A DNA stretch of 64,000 bases, taken from contig CAJNOL010001405.1 in NCBI GenBank assembly GCA_905250125.1, positions 1-64,000 on the forward strand, in the 5' to 3' direction. Of this stretch, positions 24,525 through 36,859 are shown one piece after another. The translations under genes and the position numbers were made by a program. Below the pieces are notes generated by a model. The model had not been told where the DNA came from. It did no database searches and saw only the letters and a program-made list of their open reading frames with translations. Source of the stretch: Rotaria sordida. Lineage: Eukaryota > Rotifera > Eurotatoria > Philodinida > Philodinidae. Positions within the stretch are counted from its first letter, which is position 1, and each line of letters begins with the position of its first letter.

Positions 24525-27348
24525 TAAAGTGAATTTCTTTTTAAATTTGCCATTCTCTTTGTCAATGTGTTTATTGACAATGTGTTATCAACTTTCATCG
24601 TAGTTATGCAATTTTTTTCTTGTATACGTAATTGAAAGAAGTGTACTGAGAAAAGTCTAATGACAAAGTAGATTTGTAAAAGTACTCATAAATATATCAT
24701 ATGTTTATATCTGAACTTGATTCGAAAATTTGAGTATGTATAATTGATCGTTCATGAGAATATTTATTCTTCTTGAATATATTCAAGATCTTCACGTTTT
24801 CTTTCTCTCCATTTCGTTTCAGCTTTCAAGATAGAAGCAAAGAGAAAAAAAAGATAAGCGAAAATTTTGCAACATAAGATGACAAATAGATGAAACAAAG
24901 AAGTAAAGACATGGTTAAAAATGTCAATATTGCAATTTTATTCTTACAATACAAGATAAGTGTCACACGTGCCCATACAACGAGAGACTAAAATAGTACT
25001 TTTTGTATACGCAGTTGCTTAACACAAAATTCATCTTGAATAATAAAGAGAAAAGACTAAAATAAGATTATTGTTACTGTTTGCATTATTAACAATATAG
25101 AAGAATTTATTTTTTGATCGCGTTTGCAAAAGAAAAATAGTGGCAGGTAAAAATCCGTAAACGAAATTTCAATAAAATAATATTAAAAGAGACATAATCC
25201 TGCTGGCGTTTCGTATATCCATGAAAATTGCTTTTTCAAGTTTATGAATTGGAACAAGTTCTTGAACTTTAATTGGGCGCAAAGTTCTTCGTTTAAAGTT
25301 TTCATGCAAGAAAATAATTTAAAATTTGTAGAAAAATACCTTGTATCTAATGAAATGTACTGCATAAATGAGTAAGTTACATTCCGAAAATATGACAATA
25401 GAAAAGATGTGTATTTTATTCTAGAAGGTCTTCTTTGGAATATTTCGTTAAACTTATTAACTTTATTTGAGAAGAAAACGCTGTTAGCTTTCTATATGAT
25501 AAAAACCGCCAACGTACCAGCAGCTCATCATAGTTTCATCGCTCCCGTTAACGACTCTATTTATCTTCATAAACCGTCACCCAATCAAGTGCGAAAGTTT
25601 AAAAAAATGCGTTTACATACGTAATCTGCTTTCGACATGACATGCTTGTGAATGTGTCATAGAGTGAACTATGTTCGTTTTGACATACATGAAAAGGATG
25701 TGGGTGCGAGTGTGAATGTGCACCTTCATTTCACCGACACTCACACCCACACCCACAAGATCTTTATACCATCTAATACACAAAAAGCTGGAAAATTAGT
25801 TTGTGGAATTTTCATCCATTGGAAAATATAAATTGCATAAAGACTATAAAGAAGGCTATCAACTGATACTCAAAGTTTTCTTCTATAGGTTTAAATTCTA
25901 ATGAGCGTGGTCGAATAAAAAAATAAATAAAATGACCATTGAAAATTTGTATGTGTATTTGTTATTTTCGTGGTTTATCGGACTAAAGTGAAATATTAAA
26001 TTATGAGTTGTATATCATTTAATTTTGATGATGTGATATTTGCCATTATTAAGTCTAAATTATACCGACTAAAAATTTTTATTTTCATCGTTAGTTTTGA
26101 ATCTGAATCAAAGATTATGAGTTATACTCAGAACTATTTTCGAGAATCGATTTCTTTAATTTCAGTCAGAATCTTTTCCAAGAGAAAAAATAAATAATCA
26201 GCAGATAGAAATGCCATGTGCCTTATATGATAAATATACATAATTGTAGACCGAACGATTGTCCAAGCCTTTGTTTGTTTGAAAACCCATATTGACTTAT
26301 TTTTTCCTAGCAAGAAAAAATGTTTAAAAGAAAGATCTCGGCAACTGTCAACTTTTAAAATAAGCTGATGAAATGCCAAAAAAAAATATATAAATTTAAC
26401 GATTGGTTACTCCCTCAGTCTCTCTTTTACACGAAAACAAAAAAAGTGTACAGAAAAAATCTCGCATAGATACATTTTTTTCATCAACGATAAATTCATA
26501 TACGATAGTGACATTGAGTTTTTTCTTTTTCACAACGAGAGAATACTAGATATATGAAGATACGATATGCAATTATAGTGGATAGAAAATAACTATAACG
26601 CAACTATTTAGTTTGCAGTATAAAAAAACAAACGTAGTGAAGGATGATCAAAAGTAATTAGAGTTCTTGGAAAATCTCAGATTCTGTTGTAGTCTACTTT
26701 TGCAGAGTTCAACATTTTATGATTTTTTTCATGTGGCATTTCGATGCATTTCAATTTCATTGAAATAAGTTATTATGAAGGAAAAGCTTTTAATCGTATA
26801 AATTTAAAAGGAATTTCTTGTTTTCAAATTAAAATTAATAAAATAGACTGTCGGTAAGAGTATCACCGAAGAAAACAATCATAGGGACACTCTCGAAATA
26901 CTATTGAGATATAATACCAAAGATTTCTTGTTTTACATTTGTGGGCCCTTTTAAAATCTGAAAAAAATCAAATGAAAAATTCCACGTTTATAATACATTT
27001 ATTTCGATTTTCCAGCAGATTCAATGAAAATTTGATGCGAGAACGAAGAAGACAAGTAGAACATATTGAAAAATCTCTTTAGGTAGTTTCTATTGCAGTG
27101 TTACTTAATATCATCTTTTCTTCTTCTCAAAAGAGTTTGAAAGAGTATTCGTAATGTGTAAGCTGACAATGATACGTAAATATTATTTTGTCATCTTTTA
27201 ATCTCATTCTTAGACTTTTCATATATGTCCCATATCTCACATCGACACACACACCCTCTCTAAGTTTTTATAATGCACTTTGTTGTGAACTACATTTATT
27301 AGATAAAAACATGAATAAAATATTTATTTATTTGTTGATGTGCTACTA
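24525..27348. other. Intergenic region
   Basis: No convincing gene. Contains one telomere-like hairpin (25697-25757). Short frames (25183-25398, 25409-25624, 26003-26379) lack domains and overlap antisense frames. Confidence 0.45.
25697..25757. repeat. Telomere-like G/C inverted repeat 7
   Basis: gatgtgggtgcgagtgtgaa on the left and cactcacacccacacccac on the right, around tgtgcaccttcatttcaccg. Confidence 0.75.
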
Positions 27349-30300
27349 CTAGATACTTCGTTCATAGTTCTCATTTATTTCCAATTTGATACTTCTGGTT
27401 TTATAAAATACGAATGTTGTATCTATCGCCAATATTACTATAGTTGAAAGCAGATAGATCATAATCAATCTTCCGGTTAAAATCTTCCAGCCGAGATATT
27501 GCTCGGCAAATGCAGCTGAAAAGAATGATATCGATATACTAAGCATAGTAATGGCTTCATATAATGAATGTATTTTTGTTTTTTCTTCTGGTTTGTGACA
27601 TTTCATTAGCAATGTCGATGAAGCTACATATCCAAAATTCCATCCAATACCAACAAGAATCAGACCTATATTGAAAGAAATAATTGTCAAACTATGTTGA
27701 AATATTAGTGCTCCTATCAATTGAGTAATAAGACCAGCAAGCATAAGCAGTCGACTACCAAACCAGTTACATAAATTTCCAGAAAAAAACGATGGAACAA
27801 ACATGCCTAGTAGATGGCATTCAATAGCTGTTGTTATTTGACGAAAACTGTAACCAACGACAGTCATTGCTAGAGGTGCAGACGACATTTGAATGGACAT
27901 CGATGACCATGAAACAAAGCCAACAAAAGTGGCAATCAAAAATGTTCGTTGGCCAGCTATTACAAATATTGAACGACCACCAAGATTAGAATTACCATTC
28001 ACTGTCATTGATGATGAACTTGATATATGTTTGGTACATTCCTTGTTCATGTGAGGAAACTGAATCATTGTTATAACGAGCAGAAGCAGCAAGCATTCGC
28101 CTAATATTACTATATAAGCCCCACTGTATGGCTTCGATAATATGTTTACTGTATGTGCAGCAAGTTCTGGCCTAGAACAAAACAAAGTAGCATAGATAGA
28201 AAAGCTTTTTGACAACAACTATGGGATCAATACATTACAAACTATGAAGTCACTTTCAATCCAAGTATATGCCTCTATCAGATCTAATACCCTTTAATGA
28301 CGAAATAGTATTAGCAAGATCTCGAAACATTTGTCACTGCAAGTGAAATTCCTCCCGATAATGCACTTTGGTCGCTATATACTTCATCTTAACTTCTGTG
28401 TTATTCAAATAGCGATGACAATGACTCTTCTCTAACTGCTCAACTGATCGTACAGACCACGGCGAGTATTGGAAGAGTTTAAACGGATTTGTCATGATCC
28501 GTGGGAGTCTTGTACGTTTTTCAATGTGTTAGTTATTCGTTCCCAAAATTACTATGATTAGCAGCGGAACCACTAGGAGTGCTTATGAGAGCTCAACTCC
28601 CGCTAGATACAAATTCTGACTTCTTTACTAACTATGATATGTGTGCATGTTTTGCTCTCGTGGTGAAACTGATCTAATCTTATTTCACATTTAAATTCCA
28701 TATAAATTATGCTGGAAGCTTTTGACATAAAATGCTTCCAATAATTTCAATGATGAGAGTTTTCTGAACTTAAAATATCTGACACTTTCAATAAACATCC
28801 GCCGATCTATATAATCAGACATATTCAATTCTTTCATGGTCTTCCCTAAAATTGAACACCCTTTTACTGTATTCATTTTTTGATCTTCACGATATTGATT
28901 ATGTTAGGAGTCGTAGCCATTTAATTCAAATATTTTCGCAAACAAATAATTATGGTAAACATAAACCTACCCGAGTATCGAAGAAAAACAACCACCAGCT
29001 ATAACCATTGCGATGGCTTTTGGAGCAAATTCTTGCGTTGAAAACTGCAATGCTACCAGACGATAGTATAATGTACACGGCACTTGTCCACCTACAAATC
29101 CAGTACTCACAATCAACAACCAATAGAGCTCATACCATGTTGCCACAATGCTAAGTCCAGATCCGATAAAAGCCATTAGAGTACCAAGATATAATGGTCG
29201 TCGGTATCCAAAACGAGCTATAGCACGGGGCAAAAATATAGACAAAATAGTACCAACTAAAAGCATTAAGCCGATAGGTATTGTAGCCAGATGCTTATTG
29301 GTAAAACGTGTGGCTGCTAACGTGGTCGTACTTATTTGAATATAATTTATGGCTTGACCAAGACTCCATGAACATGCCAATAGGAATACATTCCGTAACA
29401 TTTTTCGAAACAGAGGATCAGCCCATCGAACGCGGAGTCCATTCAGTGACCAAAATGATGGTGGCTGAATAACAGTTCGATTCTGTTGTTGTGCAATACC
29501 GACCGATTCATCATGTCCTGAAATGTCAAGTCTTGTTAGAGCTGAATGAAAAATACATATTATTTTTAATTATTAAAATAATATAATGAACAAAATTCTA
29601 ATCGTTCATGAACACCTTTCAACGATCTTGATTGTTCCTATCTATGAAATCTATATATTTTGTTACACACTTAACATATTACATAATGTTATATTCTGTA
29701 TTTTTCATTCAAAATTCATTTAATTTCTAGCAATCAAGATAAATCTTTGGAAACATAGAAAATGACAGTGCCAAGAGAGAACATGAATTTCTCCCGTTAA
29801 TGAGCATTTTCTAAATAAAATTATGAAATCTTTCTTAATTATTAGCTTCTCAATGTAAAAATTTATGATATCTAAACGAGTTTATATATTTTTGGAGAAA
29901 AAACCATATTGTATTCACAGATTTGTGCTGTGGCACCATCAAGATCATATGATAGTCAGCTCTTCCGAGAGGTACAGAACAAGTGTTATATTTTTAAATG
30001 AACATTTACATTATGCAGTGAACGAAACTAGAAGAGAAGACGTTCGATTTTACATCTACATACCTAAATTAATGAATCACAGTGATTTATGAATATATCG
30101 AATAGATCTCTACTTTCATACGACTAATAGTAATAAGACTTGACTGATATGCAAGAAGACAAAAACAAATTGTTTATATATTAGAAGAAAAATAAAAAAA
30201 ATAAAGTTAAATTTATGAATACGAATAATCTCTTTCTAAGATAATGCAAAATGAAAAGTAACTATAATTCAAGGTACCTCTTCATTGCAAACTATTAGTG

Positions 30301-33200
30301 ATTAGCCATGAGACATCTTTATAAGTCTTCACTATATGCCATCTTAATAAGAAAGAGCTTCTAGTCGTTTTTATTATACTTTAATTTGTCTTTAGCACAA
30401 CCATTTATTTTAATTTTTTCTATGACGAAAAGTTTCATTTTGTATTTTCACCTATGTTTTCAAAAGTAGATTATATTTATTTTTTAGTTTTTCTTATGAA
30501 AGCAAGAATAAATATTAAACCTTGAAACTCTGAAAAGGTTCTGTTCAACAAAATAAATATCTTATAATTTCGATTATTGACAACGATCGACACTTATTTA
30601 TTTCAGATGTATTTTAATTCACTTTAATTCTCGAGAAACTGCAGTAAAGGAAAAGAAATAATATTTTTTTTTACACAACATTTCTTATCATATTCTACTC
30701 CCATCAGTTAGCAAGGTTATCATTCATTTAAACATGAATAATCTTGCACAAATTTACAGATTGAAAAACACAAGAAAACTCAATAGTATGAGAGTTGACA
30801 TCTAGAATTAGAGAAAAAATCTTTCTTTTTATAAAGAAACTATTATTGAGATCATCATATATAGAGATTTCTCATATTGGATGTTATTTTCCATGAAAAG
30901 AAGAATAATTATGTTGTTATGAGAAATATCATTAAATAGATGATTTCATCATATGCAACTAACCTTTTTGAGATAGGCCTCATGAATGATAGACTAATAT
31001 ACAGACAAATGCTAGACTTGTAATAGAAAACAATGAAAAATATTGAAACTTATAATAGTTTTGTCAATTGTTCGACAAGAAAAACATCTTTTATTTTATC
31101 TTAAAACACCTGCGAACGCAATTTAGACAGATGTGTTCACTTACACGCGTTTGGACTTAATTTGCTTCCTTTATTATAGTTGCCGACCATTTGGCTATGT
31201 TCAAGTGTAATGGGTGTAGCGTTGATTATTGTTCCTTTGAGAGACTCTTAAGAAATTGCCACTCACATAGTTTACTCTATTGTTCACGTCATGACTAGAA
31301 AGTCTTTTTAAACGGATTAATATGTCAAATATATTTTATGGTCACAAAACTGAATTGTTTGAATGTTCTTTAAAATATGCTAAACTATTGGAATATTGTG
31401 AAATATCATTGAACCCATAGGGTTCAATCATTTTCTATAACAATGATCGATCAGAGTGAGTAATGAATGTATATCTTAGGTGCACGAGTTCAGTACAAAA
31501 GATCGAGCCAAGGTTACTAGGATACTTGTAAGTTATCAACTGCTATTCAAAAACTGTCATCGTAACGTTTTTTAGGATTATTGACAACTGTTCGTGTAAT
31601 TTTCTGTATGCAGTGCAGCCCTATGCTGAACATACACACACATAAAATCAATCAAAAACAAGATTCTATGCATCTCAACCTAATTTTTCTAAGCAAAGAA
31701 TACGATGATACATAAGAAACTCATTACAAAGCATATCCAAACTAACAGTTACAAATACTATCATAACTTAATTATCTGTTAAAACATCATACATACTACT
31801 CTAGCAAGTGTATAAACATACAATGCATTTGAATAGGCGAACGAAACTCTTTGTTAGGTTAACATTTTGAGTATTTGACCTCCGCCCTAGCTTCGCTCTC
31901 CCGGTTGAATGAACGATGTGTATTAGACGTAGTTCTTAACATAGCGTCCGATTCCAAGAACCACACTAGGAAATATGTTTCTGGCAACTCATCTATAAGG
32001 CCGGGGTAAGGTGCATACACAAACCATAGAATTCAATGTTTGGAGATAGTGAAATGACGAATGTCACATGTCCTATCGATGATTATACCATATGAATACG
32101 CAAAATCTTTGGTGATCCATATGATGACTGAGTTGTAAAATTTGAAGAAAAGTACAATGTTAATGGAGAGAAATTGAAATGTCTAGTTTATACTGAGTAG
32201 TGTACATCTTAAAGTTAGTTTACTAATTGATATAACAATTAAGAACTTATATTTATTCCAATAACTATCGATTTATCTTTAAGCCTGGAGATAATAAATG
32301 ACTTTGAATATTTTTCTTTCTAGTTATACAGGGGCTCATGCATATCTCTAGCTAGAATACATCGAAAAAGGAGATCATTTTAAGTATTTAAGAAATCAGT
32401 ATGATTTGAACATAGAATAACTACTTAAAGTTAAAGTGATTGAACAGTTGGGAAAGCTCTTTTGTGAGATAATAATAGGTACAAACAATTTGTTCCATAA
32501 AGATATGCGTTATAGACTACTCTTGAAGATCTCTAGAATCTAAACGCCATATTCATTACGATTAACGCAGTGCAACAAGTGGATATCAAAGGAATGCTGA
32601 ATTCTGACGACCTCCAGTAGTATTTACTTGTTTTCAAGGAAAAAAATCTGTACGATTCTGACAATATGCGATAATTATATTCGATAAGAAACAATGGGTT
32701 CTTTTCTTGTGAAGTTCGTTATATAATCGTATCACAAAGATTTCTAAGAAATCTGAGCTGGATTTGAATATTTTTTCTATAGAGAATACCGGTATCTAGG
32801 ACAATCCCATGCTTTTTTTTCTTAGGATTCATACGAAGAAATGAGTCACCTGGGGAATTACAACAACCCTGACTACAAATTCATTGTTTCAATAATTCTC
32901 TATCGTTCATTCAACTTCTAAAACCTTACCATTTAAATTAAGAATAGCAGGACTGTATTCAATCATTCGTTGTTCTGTCGTATTAGTGTCTTTCAAATCT
33001 TCAGTTTTACCATGTCTTAATGTTATCGTGTCTTGAGATAATGTATTATCATTAGTGGATACCATGATTGGTACTTCATTTTGTGTACCACTGCCCGATG
33101 TTGTACGGTGACATGATTCAATATCCATGACCACGTCTTTTTCAGAGTTGGTGCATTTATCTACGACATAGGATTCGACTTGGTTCGTAGATGTTTTCAT
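27349..33200 (-). CDS. MFS transporter, bacterial-type core, 3 coding exons
   Basis: Major facilitator superfamily permease. Exons: 32930-33200 (hydrophilic N-terminal ~90 residues), 28971-29517, 27349-28171; introns 3412 and 799 bp. Exon phases agree and the sum is 1641 nt = 546 residues plus stop. Exon 2 carries about six transmembrane segments with 'FLPRAIARFGYRRPLYLG' between TM2 and TM3, the MFS motif-A loop. The join 'SSILGPELAAHT' reads through the splice. Exon 3 has 'LAMTVVGYS', 'HLLGMFVPSFFSGNL' and 'LVGIGWNFGYVASSTLLM', signatures I associate with a bacterial MFS group, so the core may be of bacterial origin with introns gained later. The first exon is linked by phase and by a GTAAGG donor replacing its apparent stop; this link is inference. 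Its ATG follows 'catttctag' directly. AATAAA-type signal at about 27320-27335 (minus). Substrate unknown; plasma membrane or endomembrane. Confidence 0.75.
28172..28970 (-). other. Intron 2 of MFS gene
   Basis: 799-bp intron, donor GTAGGT, acceptor tttgttctag. Nothing else recognised inside. Confidence 0.75.
29518..32929 (-). other. Proposed large intron 1 of MFS gene
   Basis: About 3.4 kb, donor GTAAGG, acceptor gacatttcag. AT-rich with no supported exon or hairpin; short open frames are random-looking. If the first exon belongs elsewhere this is intergenic. Confidence 0.45.
33190..33200 (-). promoter_or_regulatory. Acceptor-like tttctag next to MFS start codon
   Basis: On the minus strand 'catttctag' abuts the ATG with no spacer, another start-proximal 3' splice-acceptor-like site. 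Confidence 0.4.
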
Positions 33201-34300
33201 CTAGAAATGACATATGGATCTGTTCATGGTCTTCTTTTTTTCTATTTTTAATCGCATCCACAAAAAAACTACCTTTTCTATAGCAAAAAAAAATTTTCAA
33301 TACGACATAGAGTAACATGCTTTATCACCATGATAAAAAAAATATGCTGTTGATTGTTGGACACAACACAACAATGACGAATCATTTCAGCTTCTTATCT
33401 TTTCTGTCCTTTTTCCCTTGTATTCTAACGGTATATGTAAAATGATACTTTATCAACATTAAGATGTGCTGTGGTTTCAAAAAACAACTGTGACCGAAAG
33501 ATAATCAATTTGACTCTACTTTTCAAACGTTTAGATCAACATAACAGTTTCTTCATCGTTCATATTTGGCGTAGTTCAGCAGTAACGATCAGTAATGGAA
33601 TCAGTTCGGTTTCACAAAATACAAACCGAATTCCATCACTGGTAGTGATATTTTTGAAGATAACTAATGCTGTTGAAAAATTTTTAAATTGTATCAAAGT
33701 GATGAAACAAAATCGAATGACGTAGACTGAAGTCTCTCAATAACGAACACCAACGAAACCGTTCAGAACATGTTCACTATTTGAAGATTCTACATTGACT
33801 AAACCCGTGCATATATGAAGTGCATAATTAATATGACTGATTAATGACTATACATCTTTCGGGTTAGAATTCACTCCAGCGAACACAAAAAACATATATT
33901 GGGTGGACCAAAAGTCATGCACCCGAGAGAAAATCTAATATCTCTGCTACGACTCGAGCGAATGAGCTGATTGTTTTATATCGTTGATAGAGACATGTCT
34001 AAGGTTTATATCTATAACGACATGCCTAGAGAGACCCTTTGTTAAGTATCACTATTGATCTCAGCAAAAAAAATTTCACTTTTTCACAGATAGGAAAAAA
34101 AAGGTGTGGATGTGTGGTTGTACAAGAAAGATATATTGACACCCACACCCACACATCCATTTCTACTAGATGATAATACGTTTCTGTTAGGAAAAGTCCA
34201 TTTCTACTACAACGTGTCATTATAATAAAAAAAACATTAGAACGATTTTTCTCTAAGTCTTGTTGACTTCTGCTTGTGAAGGATGAATTGGATGAATGAT
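33201..34300. other. Intergenic region
   Basis: No gene seen. At about 33898 'attgggtggaccaaaagtca' resembles a single mariner-type terminus without a partner. One telomere-like hairpin at 34103-34160. Confidence 0.4.
34103..34160. repeat. Telomere-like G/C inverted repeat 8
   Basis: ggtgtggatgtgtggttgt on the left; acacccacacccacacatcc on the right, with 'ggatgtgtgg' pairing to 'cacacatcc'. Confidence 0.7.
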
Positions 34301-34304
34301 TTCT

Positions 34305-34990
34305 CCTTTAGGGTATCCCCCTCTTTTTTTCTCTTTTTTTGAACATATCCAGCTCTCAACAAGTGTAAGACCAATCGAGCTGAAACTTTTACCACATCTA
34401 GAGCATAGTAAATGATGAGACTCGTTTTCGAAGAATTAATTGGAAAGTGTGTTTTTAAGTATATTCTGAGAAAACTGTCTGTTTTCAAAGGTATCCATCA
34501 GGCCTCAATATAACCCCCCTCTAAGTTTGTCTGATAGGCCTGAAAATTTTATCATAGATACTTGTAAGTGTCTTCTAGAGGTGTTTTTGACCGTTCTCAA
34601 TTCTGACTATTTTTTGCGGACTTATAGGATTATCAATATGATGAATTCGCTTGTCAGGAAAGGAGGCGCCAGTATTTTTTGAATAAACCAAAAAGAAAGC
34701 GAGGTTTTAAAAAATTCTTGGAAAAACCTCTGAGATATTGTCTCAGCCACCACCAAACAAAATATCAGCCTTATATGATGAAAATAAGTAGGGATCACAA
34801 TGGGTCCCGATGGAGACCTTTGAAAATAGACAGTTTTCACAGAATATACTTAAAAACACGCTTTCCAATTAATTCCTCGAACACGGGTTCCATCATTTTC
34901 TGCGCTCTAGATGTGATAAACGTTTCAGCTCGATTAGCCTTACTCTCGTTGAGAACTCGATATGATCAAAAAAGAGGAGGGTGGGTACTC
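34305..34990. repeat. Inverted repeat, ~190-bp arms
   Basis: Left arm about 34310-34500 and right arm about 34805-34985 are reverse complements at roughly 80 percent by eye. Shared blocks include acagttttc..agaatatact, taaaaacac.ctttccaatt, ctctagatgtg.taaa and gtttcagctcgatt. About 300 bp separate them. Both arms can be read as the same short peptide in opposite directions (DSF.RIYLKT.FPINSS), which is a by-product of the inversion, not evidence of a gene. Likely a foldback-type or degraded transposon. Confidence 0.65.
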
Positions 34991-35164
34991 TTAAATATTT
35001 TACATTTCTACTAGAAAAAATCCATTTTTGCTAGATAATGTCTTTACGATAAAAAAGGAAATATGATCAATATAACCGTAGAAAGGGTTTAACGATTTCT
35101 TCTATCTGAATATTGCCTTTCATCTGTTGTATATTGTCTGAAGTAATAGATTCTTTTCGTGAAT

Positions 35165-35491
35165 AAAGAGTTTCTCCTTGACTTCGTGGTGGGATGAAGC
35201 ATATCTGCTTGGAATGGAACAATTTGGCGATTTTGCGGCATATGGTACAGCGCTGCAAGAAAATATTTAAAAAGAACAATACATCGATATTGAAGATGTT
35301 TCGAAACTTGATCGTCTTTTAAACACTCAAAATCGATGTTTTTAATAGATATTAATTGATCTTAGCTTTATTGATGATATTCAACCATCATCTACTGCAG
35401 ATTATGGACTAGCTGAAGATGTATTGACTGAAATAATATCAAACGAGGATTATGACGTTGAAGACTTATTAGTAGCTGCAATGAATATATA
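35165..35491 (+). pseudogene. Decayed coding fragment, unknown family
   Basis: A single plus-strand frame reads SFSLTSWWDEAYLL, GMEQFGDFAAYGTALQENI, stop, KEQYIDIEDVSKLDRLLNTQ, two stops, LIDLSFIDDIQPSSTADYGL, AEDVLTEIISNEDYDVEDLL and VAAMNI with a final TAA at 35489-35491. Three in-frame stops break it, but the acidic, protein-like text on both sides stays in one frame. The last segment could be a genuine terminal exon (acceptor 'tttttaatag'). No family recognised. Confidence 0.45.
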
Positions 35492-36859
35492 ATTAGCTGG
35501 AAAAATAAGTTTTCTACTATACATTTTTTTTCTTGTTCATCCAGTGATGTTATATGTTTATTGTTCTAATTACACTTGAATTTTCAAATAAATTATCGGT
35601 TGCATCATTTCTATCTATCTTACTCAACAACGTCTTTTGCTACACTCATTAATTGAGATTATAGATCTATAAAATGTGACCGAATTGAAATAGTTGATAG
35701 TTATAACTACGATTGATAGGAAAGTTGATGGTTATCAGCGAATTAATTTTTCAACCAAAAAGTTGATCGGTTATAACTTAAAAGTTATAACTAGAACAGT
35801 TTTTACTTCTACAGTGGTTCAAATTTTTTGGGAAGCCAAGATCGGAATTTGGCACCTCTACTTTTGAAGATAAAACTAAAATAGTTGCACATAATGAATG
35901 ATCATCATCTGCATCAAATTCCGATAGAATAAACCATTTAACACCTACATCAATTTGCAGATTCAACAACAATATCATCAAAATTATTTGAAAAACCAAC
36001 ATCTTCAGCAGTCGGAAATGACAACATCTTGACCAGCAAGAAAGTATACTAACATTCAAGGTAAAATCAGCAAGAAGACCTATGAGAATATGTTTATCAG
36101 TAGTATCAATGCCACTAACCAACAAAATATTTTTGTAAGTATTTTAGATATTTATATCACTAATTAACGACGTCTAAGGATAAATAGATATTTCTAAGTG
36201 CTATTATTTATATGTTTTTTATCAGATCGTAACGATCATAAGGCACGAGGTAACTTAATATATTTTCCATTGTTAGATTTGCATCATCATAATCACAAGC
36301 AATGTCACAAGAGACAAAAAAAATGATGAAACAAGACATCGAATTTAAAATATAGCTTATTCAGTGTGCAAGCATTTTCCAAGAAATATGTAATCACAAT
36401 TGAATATAGCAAACGCATGATTTTCCGAAGGTTTGAAAAACCTATCTTGTATAAATTTAACTTTGCTTTCCGATGAAAAGCATTAACACCTTTTAAAAGT
36501 ACGTCCCATGTAAAAAACTTCTTTTTTTTTGTAATCGAAGATAGTGCTGTTTAAGCTTCAGATTTGTTTTCATCGAAGGAAAGATTTACTATTTTCGGAA
36601 GCGGTACGATGCACACATCATTTGTCGCATCAGTTTCCTCTCACTTTCGAAATGCATCATCTTAGTTTTGAATACATGTAAAAGTGAAGGCGAAACGAAA
36701 GATTGTTCGCTTCAAAACTTATAAAAAAACATGACGATACAATCTATTCTCAGGTGTCTTACACTTTCATTTGATAAAGACTTTTATCAAATATGACATG
36801 AAATATATTTACGAAAGATTTGAAAAACGTTACAGATAAAAATGAAAGATAGAAGTTAG
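35492..36859. other. Intergenic region
   Basis: A minus-strand open frame (35778-36125) includes 'GVKWFILSEFDADDDHSLC' and a shifted segment 'FPTAEDVGFSNNFDDIVVES', hinting at another eroded gene, but the evidence is weak. Otherwise nothing. Confidence 0.35.

Noticed and set aside
33890-33960. Possible mariner terminus (attgggtggaccaaaagtca)
   Set aside because: No inverted partner found nearby and no transposase; a single 20-base resemblance is not enough.
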